A stretch of 64,000 bases of DNA from Streptomyces sp. JH34 (GTDB taxonomy: Bacteria > Actinomycetota > Actinomycetes > Streptomycetales > Streptomycetaceae). Position numbers and translations under genes: made by a program. The stretch lies in contig NZ_JAJSOO010000001.1 in the NCBI RefSeq assembly GCF_029428875.1, forward strand, positions 2,294,001 to 2,358,000. The letters are read 5' to 3'. Under the pieces are notes generated by a model. That model was not told where the DNA came from. It was given only the letters and a program-made list of their open reading frames with translations, and did not search any database. Shown piece after piece: positions 1-11,914 of this stretch (position 1 is its first letter; each line of letters starts with the position of its first letter).

Positions 1-275
1 GTGGCACGGCGACCGGGGCGGCCCAGGGGACGTACGAGGCGGGCATCGAGGACTACAAGGTCCTGAAGAGCAGCTGCCCGGCCACCGGCACGATCGCCGG
101 CACCGCCTACGCCCACTGCGGCACCAACTGGTGGAGCTACGACACCCCGGCGACGATCGCGTCCAAGATGGCCTGGGCCAACGGCCAGGGACTGGGCGGG
201 GCCTTCTTCTGGGAGTTCAGCGGTGACACCGCGAACGGTGAGCTCGTGAGTGCGATGGACAGCGGCCTCAACTAG
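1..275 (+). CDS. GH18 family chitinase, C-terminal end (5' truncated by window)
   Basis: The frame open from the window edge encodes about 90 residues ending in a TAG at 273-275. The fragment includes WWSYDTPATIASKMAWAN followed by LGGAFFWEFSGD, which is the last barrel strands of a glycosyl hydrolase 18 chitinase; the terminal Trp before EFSGD is typical of the substrate-binding floor. Such enzymes are secreted and hydrolyse chitin to chitobiose. The catalytic DxxDxDxE segment lies outside the window, so activity cannot be judged. A strong hairpin follows the stop codon. The family call is firm for a fragment; the subclass and N-terminal binding modules are unknown. Confidence 0.8.
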   Translation, partial: GTATGAAQGTYEAGIEDYKVLKSSCPATGTIAGTAYAHCGTNWWSYDTPATIASKMAWANGQGLGGAFFWEFSGDTANGELVSAMDSGLN

Positions 276-307
276 CACCCCCGAGGCAGTCGCACCCCGG
301 AAAAGCG

Positions 308-340
308 CCGGGGAGACAGGTCCGCCCCCTGTCTCCCCGG
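308..340 (+). terminator. Intrinsic terminator after the chitinase gene
   Basis: A perfect 13-bp inverted repeat (arms 308-320 and 328-340, ccggggagacagg / cctgtctccccgg) has a 7-nt loop. It starts 33 nt after the chitinase stop and is followed by ttctcgcctgtt. It sits between converging genes and could act in both directions. Confidence 0.8.
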
Positions 341-381
341 TTCTCGCCTGTTCTGCGGGCCTGTCTCAGGCCACGTTCACC

Positions 382-406
382 CTCCCCCAGACTCCGTCCG
401 GGGGAG
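382..406 (-). terminator. Possible terminator after the DUF2550 gene
   Basis: A 7-bp inverted repeat (ctccccc 382-388, gggggag 400-406) lies just past the minus-strand stop at 419. The stem is short and has no U-run, so it is a weak call. Confidence 0.4.
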
Positions 407-418
407 AGACACCTTCAA

Positions 419-865
419 TCAGGCCACATTGACTCGCTGGCCGGGCGGTGCCGCCTCCAGCCAGGCGAGGAAACCCGTCAGGGCGTCCTCGCTCATCGCC
501 AGCTCCAGGCGCGTCCCCCGGTGGAGACAGCCGAGCACGACGGAGTCGGACAGGAGCGCCAGCTCCTCCTCGCCCTCGGGCAGCCGGCGGGCGACGACCT
601 CGATGGCGGAGCGCTCCAGGCCGCGGCGGGGACGGGGCGAGTAGGAGAAGACCCGGAACCAGTCGACGCGGTCGCCGCTGTAGCGGGCGACCCCGTACAC
701 CCAGCCCTTGCCCGACGGGTCAGGCTCCTCCGAGACGTCCCAGCGCAGACTGCAGTCGAAGGTGCCGCCGGACCGCTGGATCAGCCGCCTGCGGAGACCG
801 AAGACGAACAGCCCCACCGCGACCAGTACGACGACCAGACCGCCCAGCCACAATGCGAGGACCAT
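419..865 (-). CDS. DUF2550 domain membrane-anchored protein
   Basis: The 148-residue product starts MVLALWLGGLVVVLVAVGLF, one N-terminal membrane helix, followed by a basic RRR stop-transfer and a soluble domain of about 120 residues containing GWVYGVARYSGD and WFRVFSYSPRPRR. This is the DUF2550 family that follows atpC in many actinobacteria. I chose the start at 865 because GGAGGT lies 8 nt upstream; an in-frame ATG at 934 would add a charged, non-hydrophobic extension and lacks a comparable site. The gene is 143 nt after atpC on the same strand and may be cotranscribed with it. The function is unknown; location suggests an envelope role. Confidence 0.8.
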   Translation of the reverse strand: MVLALWLGGLVVVLVAVGLFVFGLRRRLIQRSGGTFDCSLRWDVSEEPDPSGKGWVYGVARYSGDRVDWFRVFSYSPRPRRGLERSAIEVVARRLPEGEEELALLSDSVVLGCLHRGTRLELAMSEDALTGFLAWLEAAPPGQRVNVA

Positions 866-1008
866 CTCCACCGACCTCCTCGCATCGTCGAGTAAACGGA
901 TACCGAACCGAGCCGAACCGGACTGCACCTGCATCGCCTCAGCCGCGACACGGTCTGGATCTCTCCAGTTCGGGCCGCGGCTGAGTCAGAAACTCCTCGT
1001 GGGGACGC

Positions 1009-1383
1009 TCAGTGCGCCGCCACCGCACGCAGTCGCACGTCCGCGCGGCGCTCGGCGCCGGCGTCCGTGTCCGACTTCGCACGCTCCAGCGCACGCTCGG
1101 CGCGCTGGACGTCGATCTCGTCGGCAAGCTCCGCGATCTCAGCGAGCAACGAGAGCTTGTTGTCCGCGAACGAGATGAAACCGCCGTGCACAGCGGCGAC
1201 AACCGTCCCGCCGTCGCTCGTACGGATCGTCACGGGGCCCGATTCCAGCACACCCAGGAGCGGCTGGTGACCGGGCATGACGCCGATGTCGCCGGACGTG
1301 GTACGTGCGACAACGAGGGTGGCCTCGCCGGACCAGACACTGCGGTCCGCGGCGACCAGCTCGACATGCAGCTCAGCAGCCAA
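1009..1383 (-). CDS. atpC: F1 ATP synthase epsilon subunit
   Basis: The 124-residue product has the N-terminal beta-sandwich (AELHVELVAADRSVWSGEA, GDIGVMPGHQPLLGVLESG) and the C-terminal helical hairpin (AEIADEIDVQRAERALERAKSD). Epsilon sits on the central stalk with gamma, couples rotation to catalysis and restrains ATP hydrolysis. It is the last gene of the atpIBEFHAGDC order, 109 nt after atpD. Length and motifs are normal for an actinobacterial epsilon. Confidence 0.96.
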   Translation of the reverse strand: MAAELHVELVAADRSVWSGEATLVVARTTSGDIGVMPGHQPLLGVLESGPVTIRTSDGGTVVAAVHGGFISFADNKLSLLAEIAELADEIDVQRAERALERAKSDTDAGAERRADVRLRAVAAH

Positions 1384-1492
1384 GGGTGGCTCCTCGGGTC
1401 ACCACCCGGCGGTCGTGCCGGGTGTCGTTTCAATTCTACGGGGCGTGGTGAGGGGGGCGGGACACACCCACCCCCCTCGGTGAGCCGGAGGC

Positions 1493-3852
<2,360 letters not shown>

Positions 3853-3855
3853 CGA

Positions 3856-5427
3856 TCAGCCCTCGCCCAGGAGCTTGCCGTCCGAGGTCTCGAACTGCTG
3901 CTTGAAGGCGGCGATCGCGTCGGCGATCGACTGCAGCGTGTCGTCGGACATCTTCGCACCTTCGGCGATGCTGGTCAGGAGGTCCTTGCGCTCACGGCGC
4001 AGGTACTCCAGCAGCTCGGTCTCGAAGCGGCGGATGTCCTCGACCGGGACGTCGTCCATCTTGCCGGTGGTGCCGGCCCAGACGGAGACGACCTGCTCCT
4101 CGACGGGGAACGGGGCGTACTGCGGCTGCTTCAGCAGCTCGACCATGCGCTTACCGCGCTCCAGCGAAGCCTTGGAGGCCGCGTCCAGGTCGGAACCGAA
4201 GGCGGCGAACGCCTCCAGCTCGCGGTACTGGGCGAGGTCCACACGGAGGCGGCCGGACACCTGGCGCATGGCCTTGTGCTGGGCGGAACCACCGACTCGG
4301 GAGACCGAGATACCGACGTTGAGCGCCGGACGCTGACCCGCGTTGAACAGGTCGGACTCCAGGAAGCACTGGCCGTCGGTGATGGAGATGACGTTGGTCG
4401 GGATGAACGCCGACACGTCGTTCGCCTTGGTCTCGACGATCGGGAGACCCGTCATCGAACCCGCGCCCATGTCGTCGGAGAGCTTGGCGCAGCGCTCCAG
4501 CAGACGCGAGTGCAGGTAGAAGACGTCGCCCGGGTAGGCCTCGCGGCCCGGCGGACGGCGCAGCAGAAGCGACACGGCGCGGTAGGCGTCGGCCTGCTTC
4601 GAGAGGTCGTCGAAGATGATGAGGACGTGCTTGCCGTCGTACATCCAGTGCTGGCCGATGGCCGAACCGGTGTACGGCGCCAGGTACTTGAAGCCGGCCG
4701 GGTCGGACGCCGGGGCGGCGACGATGGTGGTGTACTCGAGCGCGCCGGCCTCTTCGAGGGCACCGCGCACGGAGGCGATGGTGGAGCCCTTCTGACCGAT
4801 GGCGACGTAGATGCAGCGCACCTGCTTGTTCACGTCGCCCGAGCGCCAGTTGTCGCGCTGGTTGATGATCGTGTCGACGGCCAGAGCGGTCTTACCCGTC
4901 TGACGGTCGCCGATGATCAGCTGACGCTGGCCGCGGCCGATCGGCACCATGGCGTCGACGGCCTTGTAGCCGGTCTGCATCGGCTCGTGCACCGACTTGC
5001 GGACCATGACGCCAGGGGCCTGCAGCTCGAGGGCGCGACGGCCTTCGGTCGCGATCTCGCCGAGACCGTCGATCGGGTTGCCGAGCGGGTCGACGACGCG
5101 GCCGAGGTAGCCCTCGCCGACGCCGACGGAGAGCACCTCACCGGTGCGCTGCACCGGCTGGCCCTCCTCGATTCCGCTGAACTCGCCGAGGACGATCGCA
5201 CCGATCTCGCGCTCCTCGAGGTTGAGGGCGAGACCGAGGGTTCCGTCCTCGAACTTCAGCAGCTCGTTCGCCATGGCGGAGGGCAGACCCTCCACCTTCG
5301 CGATGCCGTCGCCGGCAACGCTGACCGTTCCGACCTCCTCGCGCGAGGCCGCGTCCGGCTGGTACGACTGGACGAAGTTATCCAGTGCGTCCCGGATCTC
5401 CTCCGGCCGGATCGTGAGCTCCGCCAT
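3856..5427 (-). CDS. atpA: F1 ATP synthase alpha subunit
   Basis: The 523-residue product starts [20 protein letters not shown] and carries the non-catalytic P-loop GDRQTGKT near residue 175, the [23 protein letters not shown] segment and the arginine-finger region [10 protein letters not shown]. Alpha alternates with beta in the F1 head. An in-frame ATG at 5520 would add 31 residues unrelated to the family, so I place the start at 5427, where AAGGAG lies upstream but rather far away (about 14 nt). An atpH-atpA spacer of 146 nt precedes it. Confidence 0.98.
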   Translation of the reverse strand: MAELTIRPEEIRDALDNFVQSYQPDAASREEVGTVSVAGDGIAKVEGLPSAMANELLKFEDGTLGLALNLEEREIGAIVLGEFSGIEEGQPVQRTGEVLSVGVGEGYLGRVVDPLGNPIDGLGEIATEGRRALELQAPGVMVRKSVHEPMQTGYKAVDAMVPIGRGQRQLIIGDRQTGKTALAVDTIINQRDNWRSGDVNKQVRCIYVAIGQKGSTIASVRGALEEAGALEYTTIVAAPASDPAGFKYLAPYTGSAIGQHWMYDGKHVLIIFDDLSKQADAYRAVSLLLRRPPGREAYPGDVFYLHSRLLERCAKLSDDMGAGSMTGLPIVETKANDVSAFIPTNVISITDGQCFLESDLFNAGQRPALNVGISVSRVGGSAQHKAMRQVSGRLRVDLAQYRELEAFAAFGSDLDAASKASLERGKRMVELLKQPQYAPFPVEEQVVSVWAGTTGKMDDVPVEDIRRFETELLEYLRRERKDLLTSIAEGAKMSDDTLQSIADAIAAFKQQFETSDGKLLGEG

Positions 5428-5474
5428 CTGGGTTCCCTGCTCTCCTTGTTGGGCCCGAAGTTTCTTAAGGGGGT

Positions 5475-5491
5475 CTGGGGGCGACCCCCAG
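5475..5491. repeat. Hairpin in the atpH-atpA spacer
   Basis: ctggggg (5475-5481) and cccccag (5485-5491) form a 7-bp stem with a 3-nt loop, about 48 nt upstream of the atpA start. It may set RNA stability or differential expression of the Fo and F1 genes; no U-run follows, so I do not call it a terminator. Confidence 0.5.
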
Positions 5492-5573
5492 GAATCTTCT
5501 GCAATTTCTGCACGGCCCAACCGGGCCGCTGTTCTTGCTCGTTCAGTTGGTGCGGTGCGGGCGCTGCGCGCTG

Positions 5574-6389
5574 TCAGCCGGCCATCCTGCGGGTGACCTC
5601 TTCGAGGCGCTCCGCGATCGTGCCGTTGATGACCTCGTCACCGACGCGCACCGAGATCCCGCCGAGGACCTCGGGGTCCACGTCCAGGTTCAGGTGCATC
5701 TGACGGCCGTAGATCTTCGCCAGCGCGGCGCCGAGGCGCTGCTTCTGGTGGTCGGACAGCGGCACCGCCGAGGTGACGACGGCGACCATGCGGTCCCGGC
5801 GCTCCGCGGCGAGCCTGGACAGGGAGTCGAGTCCCGCCTCCAGGCTACGTCCTCGGGGCTGCGTCACGAGGCGCGTGATCACGCGCTCGGTGACCGGCTG
5901 GGCCTTGCCGCCGAGCAGGCCGCGGAGCAGCCCGCTCTTGGCCGGGGCGGGAGCCGCCCTGTCCGTGAGGGCCGAGCGCAGTGCCACGTCGGAGCCGACG
6001 ATCCGGCCGAACCGGAACAGCTCGTCCTCGACGTCGTCGAGCGCACCCGCGCGCTGGGCCGCGGTGAGGTCTGCGGTGTTCGCCAGTTCCTCGACCGAGT
6101 CGACCAGGTCACGCGACTGCGACCAGCGGGACCGCACCATGCCGGAGACGAGGTCCACGGCTTCGCCGCCCACCTGTCCCCTCAGCAGTCGTCCGGCCAG
6201 CTCGGCCTTGGCCTCGCCGCCCTGCGACGGGTCGGTGAGGACCCGGCGCAGCGATACCTCGCGGTGGAGCAGCGCGGTGACGGCTGCCAGCTCCTCGGCG
6301 AGCTTCGCCGCGTCGACCGATGTGGAGTCGGTCAGTGCGTCGAGACGCTCACGTGCGGAGGCCAGCGCCTCGCGGCTCGCTCCGTTCAT
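5574..6389 (-). CDS. atpH: F1 ATP synthase delta subunit
   Basis: The 271-residue protein has the OSCP/delta fold: N-terminal helices ([32 protein letters not shown]), a long middle region and the C-terminal [53 protein letters not shown] signature, of which the GG..VRVGD segment is diagnostic. Delta ties the peripheral stalk to the top of F1. It is about 90 residues longer than the E. coli subunit, as is normal in actinobacteria. Its start overlaps the atpF stop by 4 bp (ATGA), which suggests coupled translation. Confidence 0.96.
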   Translation of the reverse strand: MNGASREALASARERLDALTDSTSVDAAKLAEELAAVTALLHREVSLRRVLTDPSQGGEAKAELAGRLLRGQVGGEAVDLVSGMVRSRWSQSRDLVDSVEELANTADLTAAQRAGALDDVEDELFRFGRIVGSDVALRSALTDRAAPAPAKSGLLRGLLGGKAQPVTERVITRLVTQPRGRSLEAGLDSLSRLAAERRDRMVAVVTSAVPLSDHQKQRLGAALAKIYGRQMHLNLDVDPEVLGGISVRVGDEVINGTIAERLEEVTRRMAG

Positions 6390-6931
6390 CGGACGGCCTC
6401 GGCCTTCGCCTCGAGCTCGTCGAGGAACCGGTCGACGGTGCCGCTCTGTCGTGCGTGGTCCTCGAGGGACTCACCGACGAGCTTGCCGGCCAGGGCGGTG
6501 GCGAGACTGCCCACGTCCTGACGCAGCGCGGACGCCGCGGCCTTGCGGTCGGCCTCGATCTGGGTGTGGCCGGCCGCGATGATCTCCTCGCGCTGCCGCT
6601 GACCTTCCGCCCTCATCTCCTGGATGATGACGGCACCCTGCTCCTGCGCCTCCTGGCGCAGACGAGCGGCCTCGTGGCGGGCCTCGGCGAGCTGAGCCTT
6701 GTACTGCTCAAGAACGCTCTGGGCCTCGGTCTGGGCCGCGTCGGCCTTCTCGATACCGCCTTCGATGGCCTCGCGGCGCTCTTCCAGAACCTTGTTGATG
6801 TTCGGGAGGAGCTTCTTGGCGAGGAAACCGAAGACGATGGCGAAGGCGATGAGGCCGATGACGATCTCAGGTACCGCCGGGAGCAGCGGGTTCTGGATCT
6901 CTCCCTCGGACGCCAGCTGTAGGGCGTTCAC
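6386..6931 (-). CDS. atpF: Fo ATP synthase subunit b
   Basis: The 181-residue subunit has one membrane helix near the N-terminus (PEIVIGLIAFAIVFGFLAKKLL) followed by a long amphipathic, Ala/Glu/Arg-rich coiled coil (INKVLEERREAIEGGIEKAD onwards). It forms the peripheral stalk that holds F1 still while the rotor turns. It lies 39 nt after atpE and overlaps atpH by 4 bp. Length and organisation are standard for an actinobacterial b subunit. Confidence 0.97.
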   Translation of the reverse strand: MNALQLASEGEIQNPLLPAVPEIVIGLIAFAIVFGFLAKKLLPNINKVLEERREAIEGGIEKADAAQTEAQSVLEQYKAQLAEARHEAARLRQEAQEQGAVIIQEMRAEGQRQREEIIAAGHTQIEADRKAAASALRQDVGSLATALAGKLVGESLEDHARQSGTVDRFLDELEAKAEAVR

Positions 6932-6970
6932 ATCAATGCCTTTCGTCGCTTCGGGCTGGAAATGCCGCGA

Positions 6971-7288
<318 letters not shown>

Positions 7289-8104
7289 TCAGTGGTGCTC
7301 GGCGAGAGCGCCCTGAATGTAGTTGCAGGCCAGAAGGACGAACACGTAGGCCTGCAGCGCCTGGATGAACAGTTCGAAGGCGGTCATCAGGATGACCATC
7401 ACGAAGGAGACACCGGCGTAGGCGATGCCGATGCCGTTCAGCAGGTACCAGCTGGCGATCGTGAAGATCAGCAGCAGCACGTGACCGGCGAACATGTTGG
7501 CGAAGAGTCGCACGGCGTGGGTGAACGGCCGGATCAGCAGGTTCGACATGACCTCGATGAGCATGACGAAGGGCAGAGCCGGACCGATCGACGGGTCGTA
7601 GCCGGAGATGTTCTTCCAGCCGCCGACGAAGCCGTGCCGCTTGAAGGTCAGGCTGACCCAGAGGACATACACGATCGCGGCCAGCGCCACCGGGAACCCG
7701 ATGACCGAGACCACCGGGAACTGGGCGAGGGGAATGATCGCCCAGAGGTTCATGATCCAGATGAAGAAGAACAGCGAGACCATGAGGGGCACGTACTTCT
7801 TGCCCTCGCGCTTGCCGAGCGACTCGTACACCACACCGGTGCGGATGAAGTCGTAACCCGCCTCCGCGACCATCTGGAGCTTTCCGGGCACCAGCTTCGG
7901 CTTGTTGAAAGCCGCCCAGAAGAAACCGACGACGACAACGGTGCTAAGGACCGCCAGCAGCATCGGTTTGTTGATCTCGAAGCCGCCGACGGTGGCCATC
8001 GGCTCGAAAACAAAGGAGTGCAGGCCAGGAGCCGGGAAGCCGCATCCGTCGAAGATGTGGCAGTCGGTCTCGAAGGCGAGCACCGTCGTCGGGTCAGCAC
8101 TCAC
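7289..8104 (-). CDS. atpB: Fo ATP synthase subunit a
   Basis: The 271-residue membrane protein has five to six hydrophobic helices. The conserved proton-channel helix is SNLLIRPFTHAVRLFANMFAGH, with the essential Arg in RLFAN near residue 197; QAYVFVLL near the C-terminus is the last-helix signature. I take the GTG at 8104 (SADPTTVLAFETD) as start because AAGGAG lies 6 nt upstream; an upstream in-frame ATG at 8140 lacks one. The subunit forms the two half-channels at the c-ring. Confidence 0.97.
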   Translation of the reverse strand: MSADPTTVLAFETDCHIFDGCGFPAPGLHSFVFEPMATVGGFEINKPMLLAVLSTVVVVGFFWAAFNKPKLVPGKLQMVAEAGYDFIRTGVVYESLGKREGKKYVPLMVSLFFFIWIMNLWAIIPLAQFPVVSVIGFPVALAAIVYVLWVSLTFKRHGFVGGWKNISGYDPSIGPALPFVMLIEVMSNLLIRPFTHAVRLFANMFAGHVLLLIFTIASWYLLNGIGIAYAGVSFVMVILMTAFELFIQALQAYVFVLLACNYIQGALAEHH

Positions 8105-8326
8105 CGCGGGCTCCTTCAGCGTGGCGCATAGGTACGGCAACCTCGTTGTGTCGGCGCGGCAAGCAGCCGCTGGTCGGCACTGGACTGGTGTTACGGATGG
8201 GGGGCGGCTCAGGCATTACGCCTCGCGATGGAACAGGCGCCGAATTTGATGCCCGCGCCCGCAGTGCCGCAGTTGGCACCGGACGATAGCAGGGTCTCGA
8301 ACGCGCTCTTATCCCGGCCCTACCCC

Positions 8327-8764
8327 TCACGTCGAAGACCCCATGTTCCCGGGCGTCTTGCCCGCGGACGAGTCCGGCTCGACGTAAAGGATCTTGGTCT
8401 TCATGTGGACGCGGATCTGCGCCGCGACCCAGACCAGGGTGGCAACCATCACCGCAGCCGCGAAGGCCCTGGGATTGAACAGCGTGGTGTTCTTGAACGC
8501 GGCCACGAAGACGAAGAGCAGCAGCAGTTCGGTCGTGTACAGCAGCAACCCCATGGACTGGAACAGGTGCGGCATCGACCTGGCCGTGCGCTGCAGGACG
8601 CCGAGCCCGATCCCCATGAAGAGGATCACCACCAGCGTTCCGGCCGCCGCCCCGATCGCCCCCTTGCCGCCGGCGAGTGCAGCGCTGACGGCGACGGTGA
8701 CGACACCGGCGGCGGCAGTGGGCACGGCGGTGTGGAGGAGAGTCCGGGCGTCGTTGGACGGCAT
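8327..8764 (-). CDS. atpI: ATP synthase protein I-like membrane protein
   Basis: The 145-residue product has four hydrophobic segments (VPTAAAGVVTVAVSAALAGG, GAAAGTLVVILFMGIGLGV, FQSMGLLLYTTELLLLFVFV, AFAAAVMVATLVWVAAQI). It opens the atp operon, 222 nt upstream of atpB. AtpI proteins help assemble the c-ring or import Mg2+; the actinobacterial version is poorly conserved, so the name rests mainly on position and topology. Confidence 0.85.
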   Translation of the reverse strand: MPSNDARTLLHTAVPTAAAGVVTVAVSAALAGGKGAIGAAAGTLVVILFMGIGLGVLQRTARSMPHLFQSMGLLLYTTELLLLFVFVAAFKNTTLFNPRAFAAAVMVATLVWVAAQIRVHMKTKILYVEPDSSAGKTPGNMGSST

Positions 8765-8888
8765 GGCGGTTACTCCGCGTTGCAGGGGGTGGTCAGTGAT
8801 CGTCAGGGACGAGCGTAGGCCCGGTCCGAGTCGATGTTTCGGGCCAATGAACCGTGCTACTCAGGTCCTTCGGCCTCCTCACCGGGCT

Positions 8889-8906
8889 TCGTGAACGGTA
8901 TCACAA
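8889..8906 (-). promoter_or_regulatory. Candidate Rex redox operator upstream of atpI
   Basis: On the minus strand this reads TTGTGATACCGTTCACGA, which fits the Rex operator TTGTGAA-N4-TTCACAA with two mismatches and exact spacing. It lies 125 nt upstream of the atpI start in the 262-nt gap 8,765-9,026. Rex is the NADH/NAD+-sensing repressor of respiratory genes in Streptomyces. I could not place a confident -10/-35 next to it. Confidence 0.6.
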
Positions 8907-9026
8907 ACTATTTGATGAGGTCTTTACTCAGAAAGTGTGCCAACTGTCACACATGAGAGCTACTCCGCGCGTGTGTGCAGAACATCACGGCGCATTGTCT
9001 GGTATGGGGATTTCTGTACCTCGGGC

Positions 9027-10391
9027 TCAACGCGAAGAGTCGGCACGATCCCGATCCGTGAAGCGCGAACGGGGGCCGATCGCGGTCGCTCCGTTGACGC
9101 CGGAGACGCCCACGGCCACGGAGGCCGGTTCCGGCACCGGGGGTGCCATGTGCGGACCGTCGGCACGCTGTTGCCCCTGGGGGGTGACGTCGTCGGCGTC
9201 CCCGGGCTCCCCGTGGCCGGCCTGCCGCCGCCGGTAGCGCGGGGGCACGAAGGACTCGGCCCAGCGCGGGGCGCGCGGGGTGAAGCGCGGCATGAGCAGC
9301 AGGACGAGGCCCACGGCGCTGAGCCCGACGATCACCAGCACGATCCACAGCGACGCGGAGTGCACGGAGTACCCGACGGCGCCGAAGGCGATCAGCGCCG
9401 ACCAGAAGTACATGATCAGCACGGACCTGCTGTGCGAGTGGCCGATCTCCAGCAGCCGGTGGTGCAGGTGTCCGCGGTCGGCCGCGAACGGCGACTGCCC
9501 GTTCCAGGTGCGGCGCACGATGGCCAGCACGAGGTCGGCGGCAGGGATCGCGATGATCGTCAGCGGCAGCAGCAGCGGGATGAAGACCGGGAGCATCGCG
9601 TGGGTCGCCTGGCGCTCGCTGCCCTCGAAGAGCTTCATCGCGTCCGGGTCCACCTGGCCGGTGACGGAGATCGCCCCGGCGGCCAGCACGAGGCCGATCA
9701 GCATCGAGCCGGAGTCGCCCATGAAGATCCGGGCGGGGTGCATGTTGTGCGGCAGGAAGCCGAGGCACATGCCCATCAGGATCGCGGCGAAGAGTGTCGC
9801 GGGGGCCGCCGCCTCGATCCCGTACCCGTACCAGAGCCGGTAGGTGTAGAGGAAGAACGCCGCGGACGCGATGCAGACCATGCCCGCCGCGAGGCCGTCC
9901 AGGCCGTCGACGAAGTTGACCGCGTTGATGGTGATCACCACCAGCGCGACCGTGAGCAGCGTGCCCTGCCACTGGGTGAGCGCCACGGTGCCCACGCCCG
10001 GGATGGGAAGCCAGAGGATCGTCAGACCCTGGATGACCATGACCGCGGCGGCGATCATCTGCCCGCCCAGCTTGATCAGCGCGTCGATCTCGAACTTGTC
10101 GTCCAGGACGCCGATCAGCCAGATCAGGGCGGCGCCGGAGAGCAGCGCCCTCGGCTCGTCGGACAGTTCGAACACGCCGTTCAGGTTGAACAGGTGGTCC
10201 GCGACGATCAGCCCCGCGCACAGTCCGCCGAACATGGCGATGCCACCGAGCCGAGGTGTCGGTTCCCGGTGTACGTCACGCGCACGGATCGCGGGCATCG
10301 CCCCGATCGCGATGGCGAACTTCCGCACCGGTCCGGTCAGCAGATAGGTAACTGCGGCCGTGACACAGAGCGTCAGCAGGTAATCACGCAC
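9027..10391 (-). CDS. MraY/WecA-type undecaprenyl-phosphate sugar-1-phosphate transferase
   Basis: The 454-residue polytopic protein has about eleven hydrophobic helices and the family motifs PRLGGIAMFGG, NFVDGLDGLAAG (catalytic Asp region), GDSGSMLIG and GHLHHRLLEIGHSHSRSVL. The family transfers a sugar-1-phosphate, usually GlcNAc-1-P, from UDP-sugar to undecaprenyl phosphate, starting a wall glycopolymer. It is not MraY itself, which lies in dcw clusters. GTG codons at 10430, 10400 and 10391 are possible starts; I prefer 10391 because VRDYLLTLCV runs straight into helix 1. The last ~100 residues are a hydrophilic Pro/Arg-rich tail. Confidence 0.88.
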   Translation of the reverse strand: MRDYLLTLCVTAAVTYLLTGPVRKFAIAIGAMPAIRARDVHREPTPRLGGIAMFGGLCAGLIVADHLFNLNGVFELSDEPRALLSGAALIWLIGVLDDKFEIDALIKLGGQMIAAAVMVIQGLTILWLPIPGVGTVALTQWQGTLLTVALVVITINAVNFVDGLDGLAAGMVCIASAAFFLYTYRLWYGYGIEAAAPATLFAAILMGMCLGFLPHNMHPARIFMGDSGSMLIGLVLAAGAISVTGQVDPDAMKLFEGSERQATHAMLPVFIPLLLPLTIIAIPAADLVLAIVRRTWNGQSPFAADRGHLHHRLLEIGHSHSRSVLIMYFWSALIAFGAVGYSVHSASLWIVLVIVGLSAVGLVLLLMPRFTPRAPRWAESFVPPRYRRRQAGHGEPGDADDVTPQGQQRADGPHMAPPVPEPASVAVGVSGVNGATAIGPRSRFTDRDRADSSR

Positions 10392-10487
10392 GGGCTGCCC
10401 CACAGAATTCGCCGGCCATCTCAGCCCCACACCCTAGTCTCATGTGCAAGGACAACGATCCACCGGTGATGGTTCCACATGGCTCGG

Positions 10488-11777
10488 CTACCCCGGATAC
10501 GGCGGATTGCGCTCGGCCAGTCCGCGTACCTCGGCACGCAGCCGGCCCGCGTCGCCCTCCTCCCGCACCGCCGCGCCGAACAGCTCGGCGATCCGTGTCA
10601 TGTCGTCCTCGTCCATGCCCTGCGTGGTCACGGCCGCGGTCCCGAGCCGGATTCCGCGTGCGTCCCCGTACGGCAGGGCGCATGTGTCCAGGACCATACC
10701 GGCGGCCATGAGCCGGTCCCGGGCGGTGCGGGCGTCCACGCCCAGCGGGGCGGGGTCCGCGACCACGATGTGGGTGTCCGTACCGCCCGTGGCGATCTCG
10801 AGGCCCTCGGACTCCAGGGCGGCCGCCAGGACCCGGGCGTGTGCGACGACGCGGTGGGCGTAGACCGCGAAGGCCGGGGTCGCCGCCTCGCCGAACGCCA
10901 CGGCCTTCGCCGCGACGGTGTGCATCTGGGCGCCGCCCTGCGTGAAGGGGAACACCGCCCGGTCGATCCGCTCCGCCAGTTCGACGCCGCACAGGATCAT
11001 GCCCCCGCGCGGTCCGCGCAGGACCTTGTGCGTCGTCGCGCACACCACGTCCGCGTAGGGGACCGGGCTGGGCGCCGCTCCCCCGGCGATCAGCCCCATC
11101 GGATGGGCGGCGTCCGCGATCAGATACGCACCGGCCTCGTCGGCGATGGCCCGGAACTGCTCGTAGTCGGGGTGCCGTGGGTACGAGATCGAACCGCAGA
11201 CGATCGCCTTGGGGCGCCGGGCCCTCGCCAGGGCCCGCACCTGTGCGTAGTCGATGAGCCCGCTGTCGGGGTCGACGCCGTAGCCGGCGAAATCGAACCA
11301 GCGTCCGGAGAAGTTCCCCGGAGCACCGTGCGTGAGGTGCCCGCCGTACGGGAGTCCCATGGCGAGCACCGTGTCACCGGGGCGCAGCAGCGCGGCGTAG
11401 GCGGCCAGGACGGCCGAGGAGCCGGAGTGCGGCTGGACGTTGGCGTGCTCGGCGCCGAACAGCGACATGGCCCGCCGGACCGCGGCGCGTTCCGCCGCGT
11501 CGGCCTGCTCGCAGCCGCCGTGGTGACGGGCACCGGGGTAGCCCTCGGCGTACTTGTTGGCGAGTGGGGAGCCCAGGGCGGCGAGGACCGCGGGCGAGGT
11601 GAAGTTCTCGGCGGCGATGAGCTGGAGGGTGCTCGACTGCCGCCCTGCCTCGGCCAGCAGGATGCCGCTGATCTCCGGGTCCTGGCGGGCCAGGGCGCCG
11701 AAGTCCTGGGGCATGGCGCTGCCGGACGGGAAGGGCGTCGGCGCGGCTTCGCGTGCGGCTGGAGTGGTGACCGGCAT
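10488..11777 (-). CDS. glyA: Serine hydroxymethyltransferase, PLP-dependent
   Basis: The 429-residue protein has SHMT motifs: LQLIAAENFTSPAVLAALGS, the THKVLRGPRGG segment with the PLP lysine near residue 250, and DAAHPMGLIAGG. SHMT interconverts serine and glycine with tetrahydrofolate. The usual YYGGCEYVD is HHGGCEQAD here, and the N-terminal 25 residues are a low-complexity extension. That makes it a divergent paralogue, so substrate range could differ from housekeeping GlyA. GGAG lies 6 nt before the ATG. Its place between a wall-polymer transferase and the t6A/RF1 genes is syntenic in Streptomyces. Confidence 0.85.
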   Translation of the reverse strand: MPVTTPAAREAAPTPFPSGSAMPQDFGALARQDPEISGILLAEAGRQSSTLQLIAAENFTSPAVLAALGSPLANKYAEGYPGARHHGGCEQADAAERAAVRRAMSLFGAEHANVQPHSGSSAVLAAYAALLRPGDTVLAMGLPYGGHLTHGAPGNFSGRWFDFAGYGVDPDSGLIDYAQVRALARARRPKAIVCGSISYPRHPDYEQFRAIADEAGAYLIADAAHPMGLIAGGAAPSPVPYADVVCATTHKVLRGPRGGMILCGVELAERIDRAVFPFTQGGAQMHTVAAKAVAFGEAATPAFAVYAHRVVAHARVLAAALESEGLEIATGGTDTHIVVADPAPLGVDARTARDRLMAAGMVLDTCALPYGDARGIRLGTAAVTTQGMDEDDMTRIAELFGAAVREEGDAGRLRAEVRGLAERNPPYPG

Positions 11778-11914
11778 CGAGGGCTCCGGGCCTGGAGGAG
11801 GGGGGTGCGTGGCGTCAGATCCAATGTAGGCCCGCCCCCGGCCGCCTGCCCGCTGCCGGGCGCCCCTCTACGCCGGTCGGCGCACCCCGGTGCGCGCGCG
11901 GGGCCGTCGGCGGT

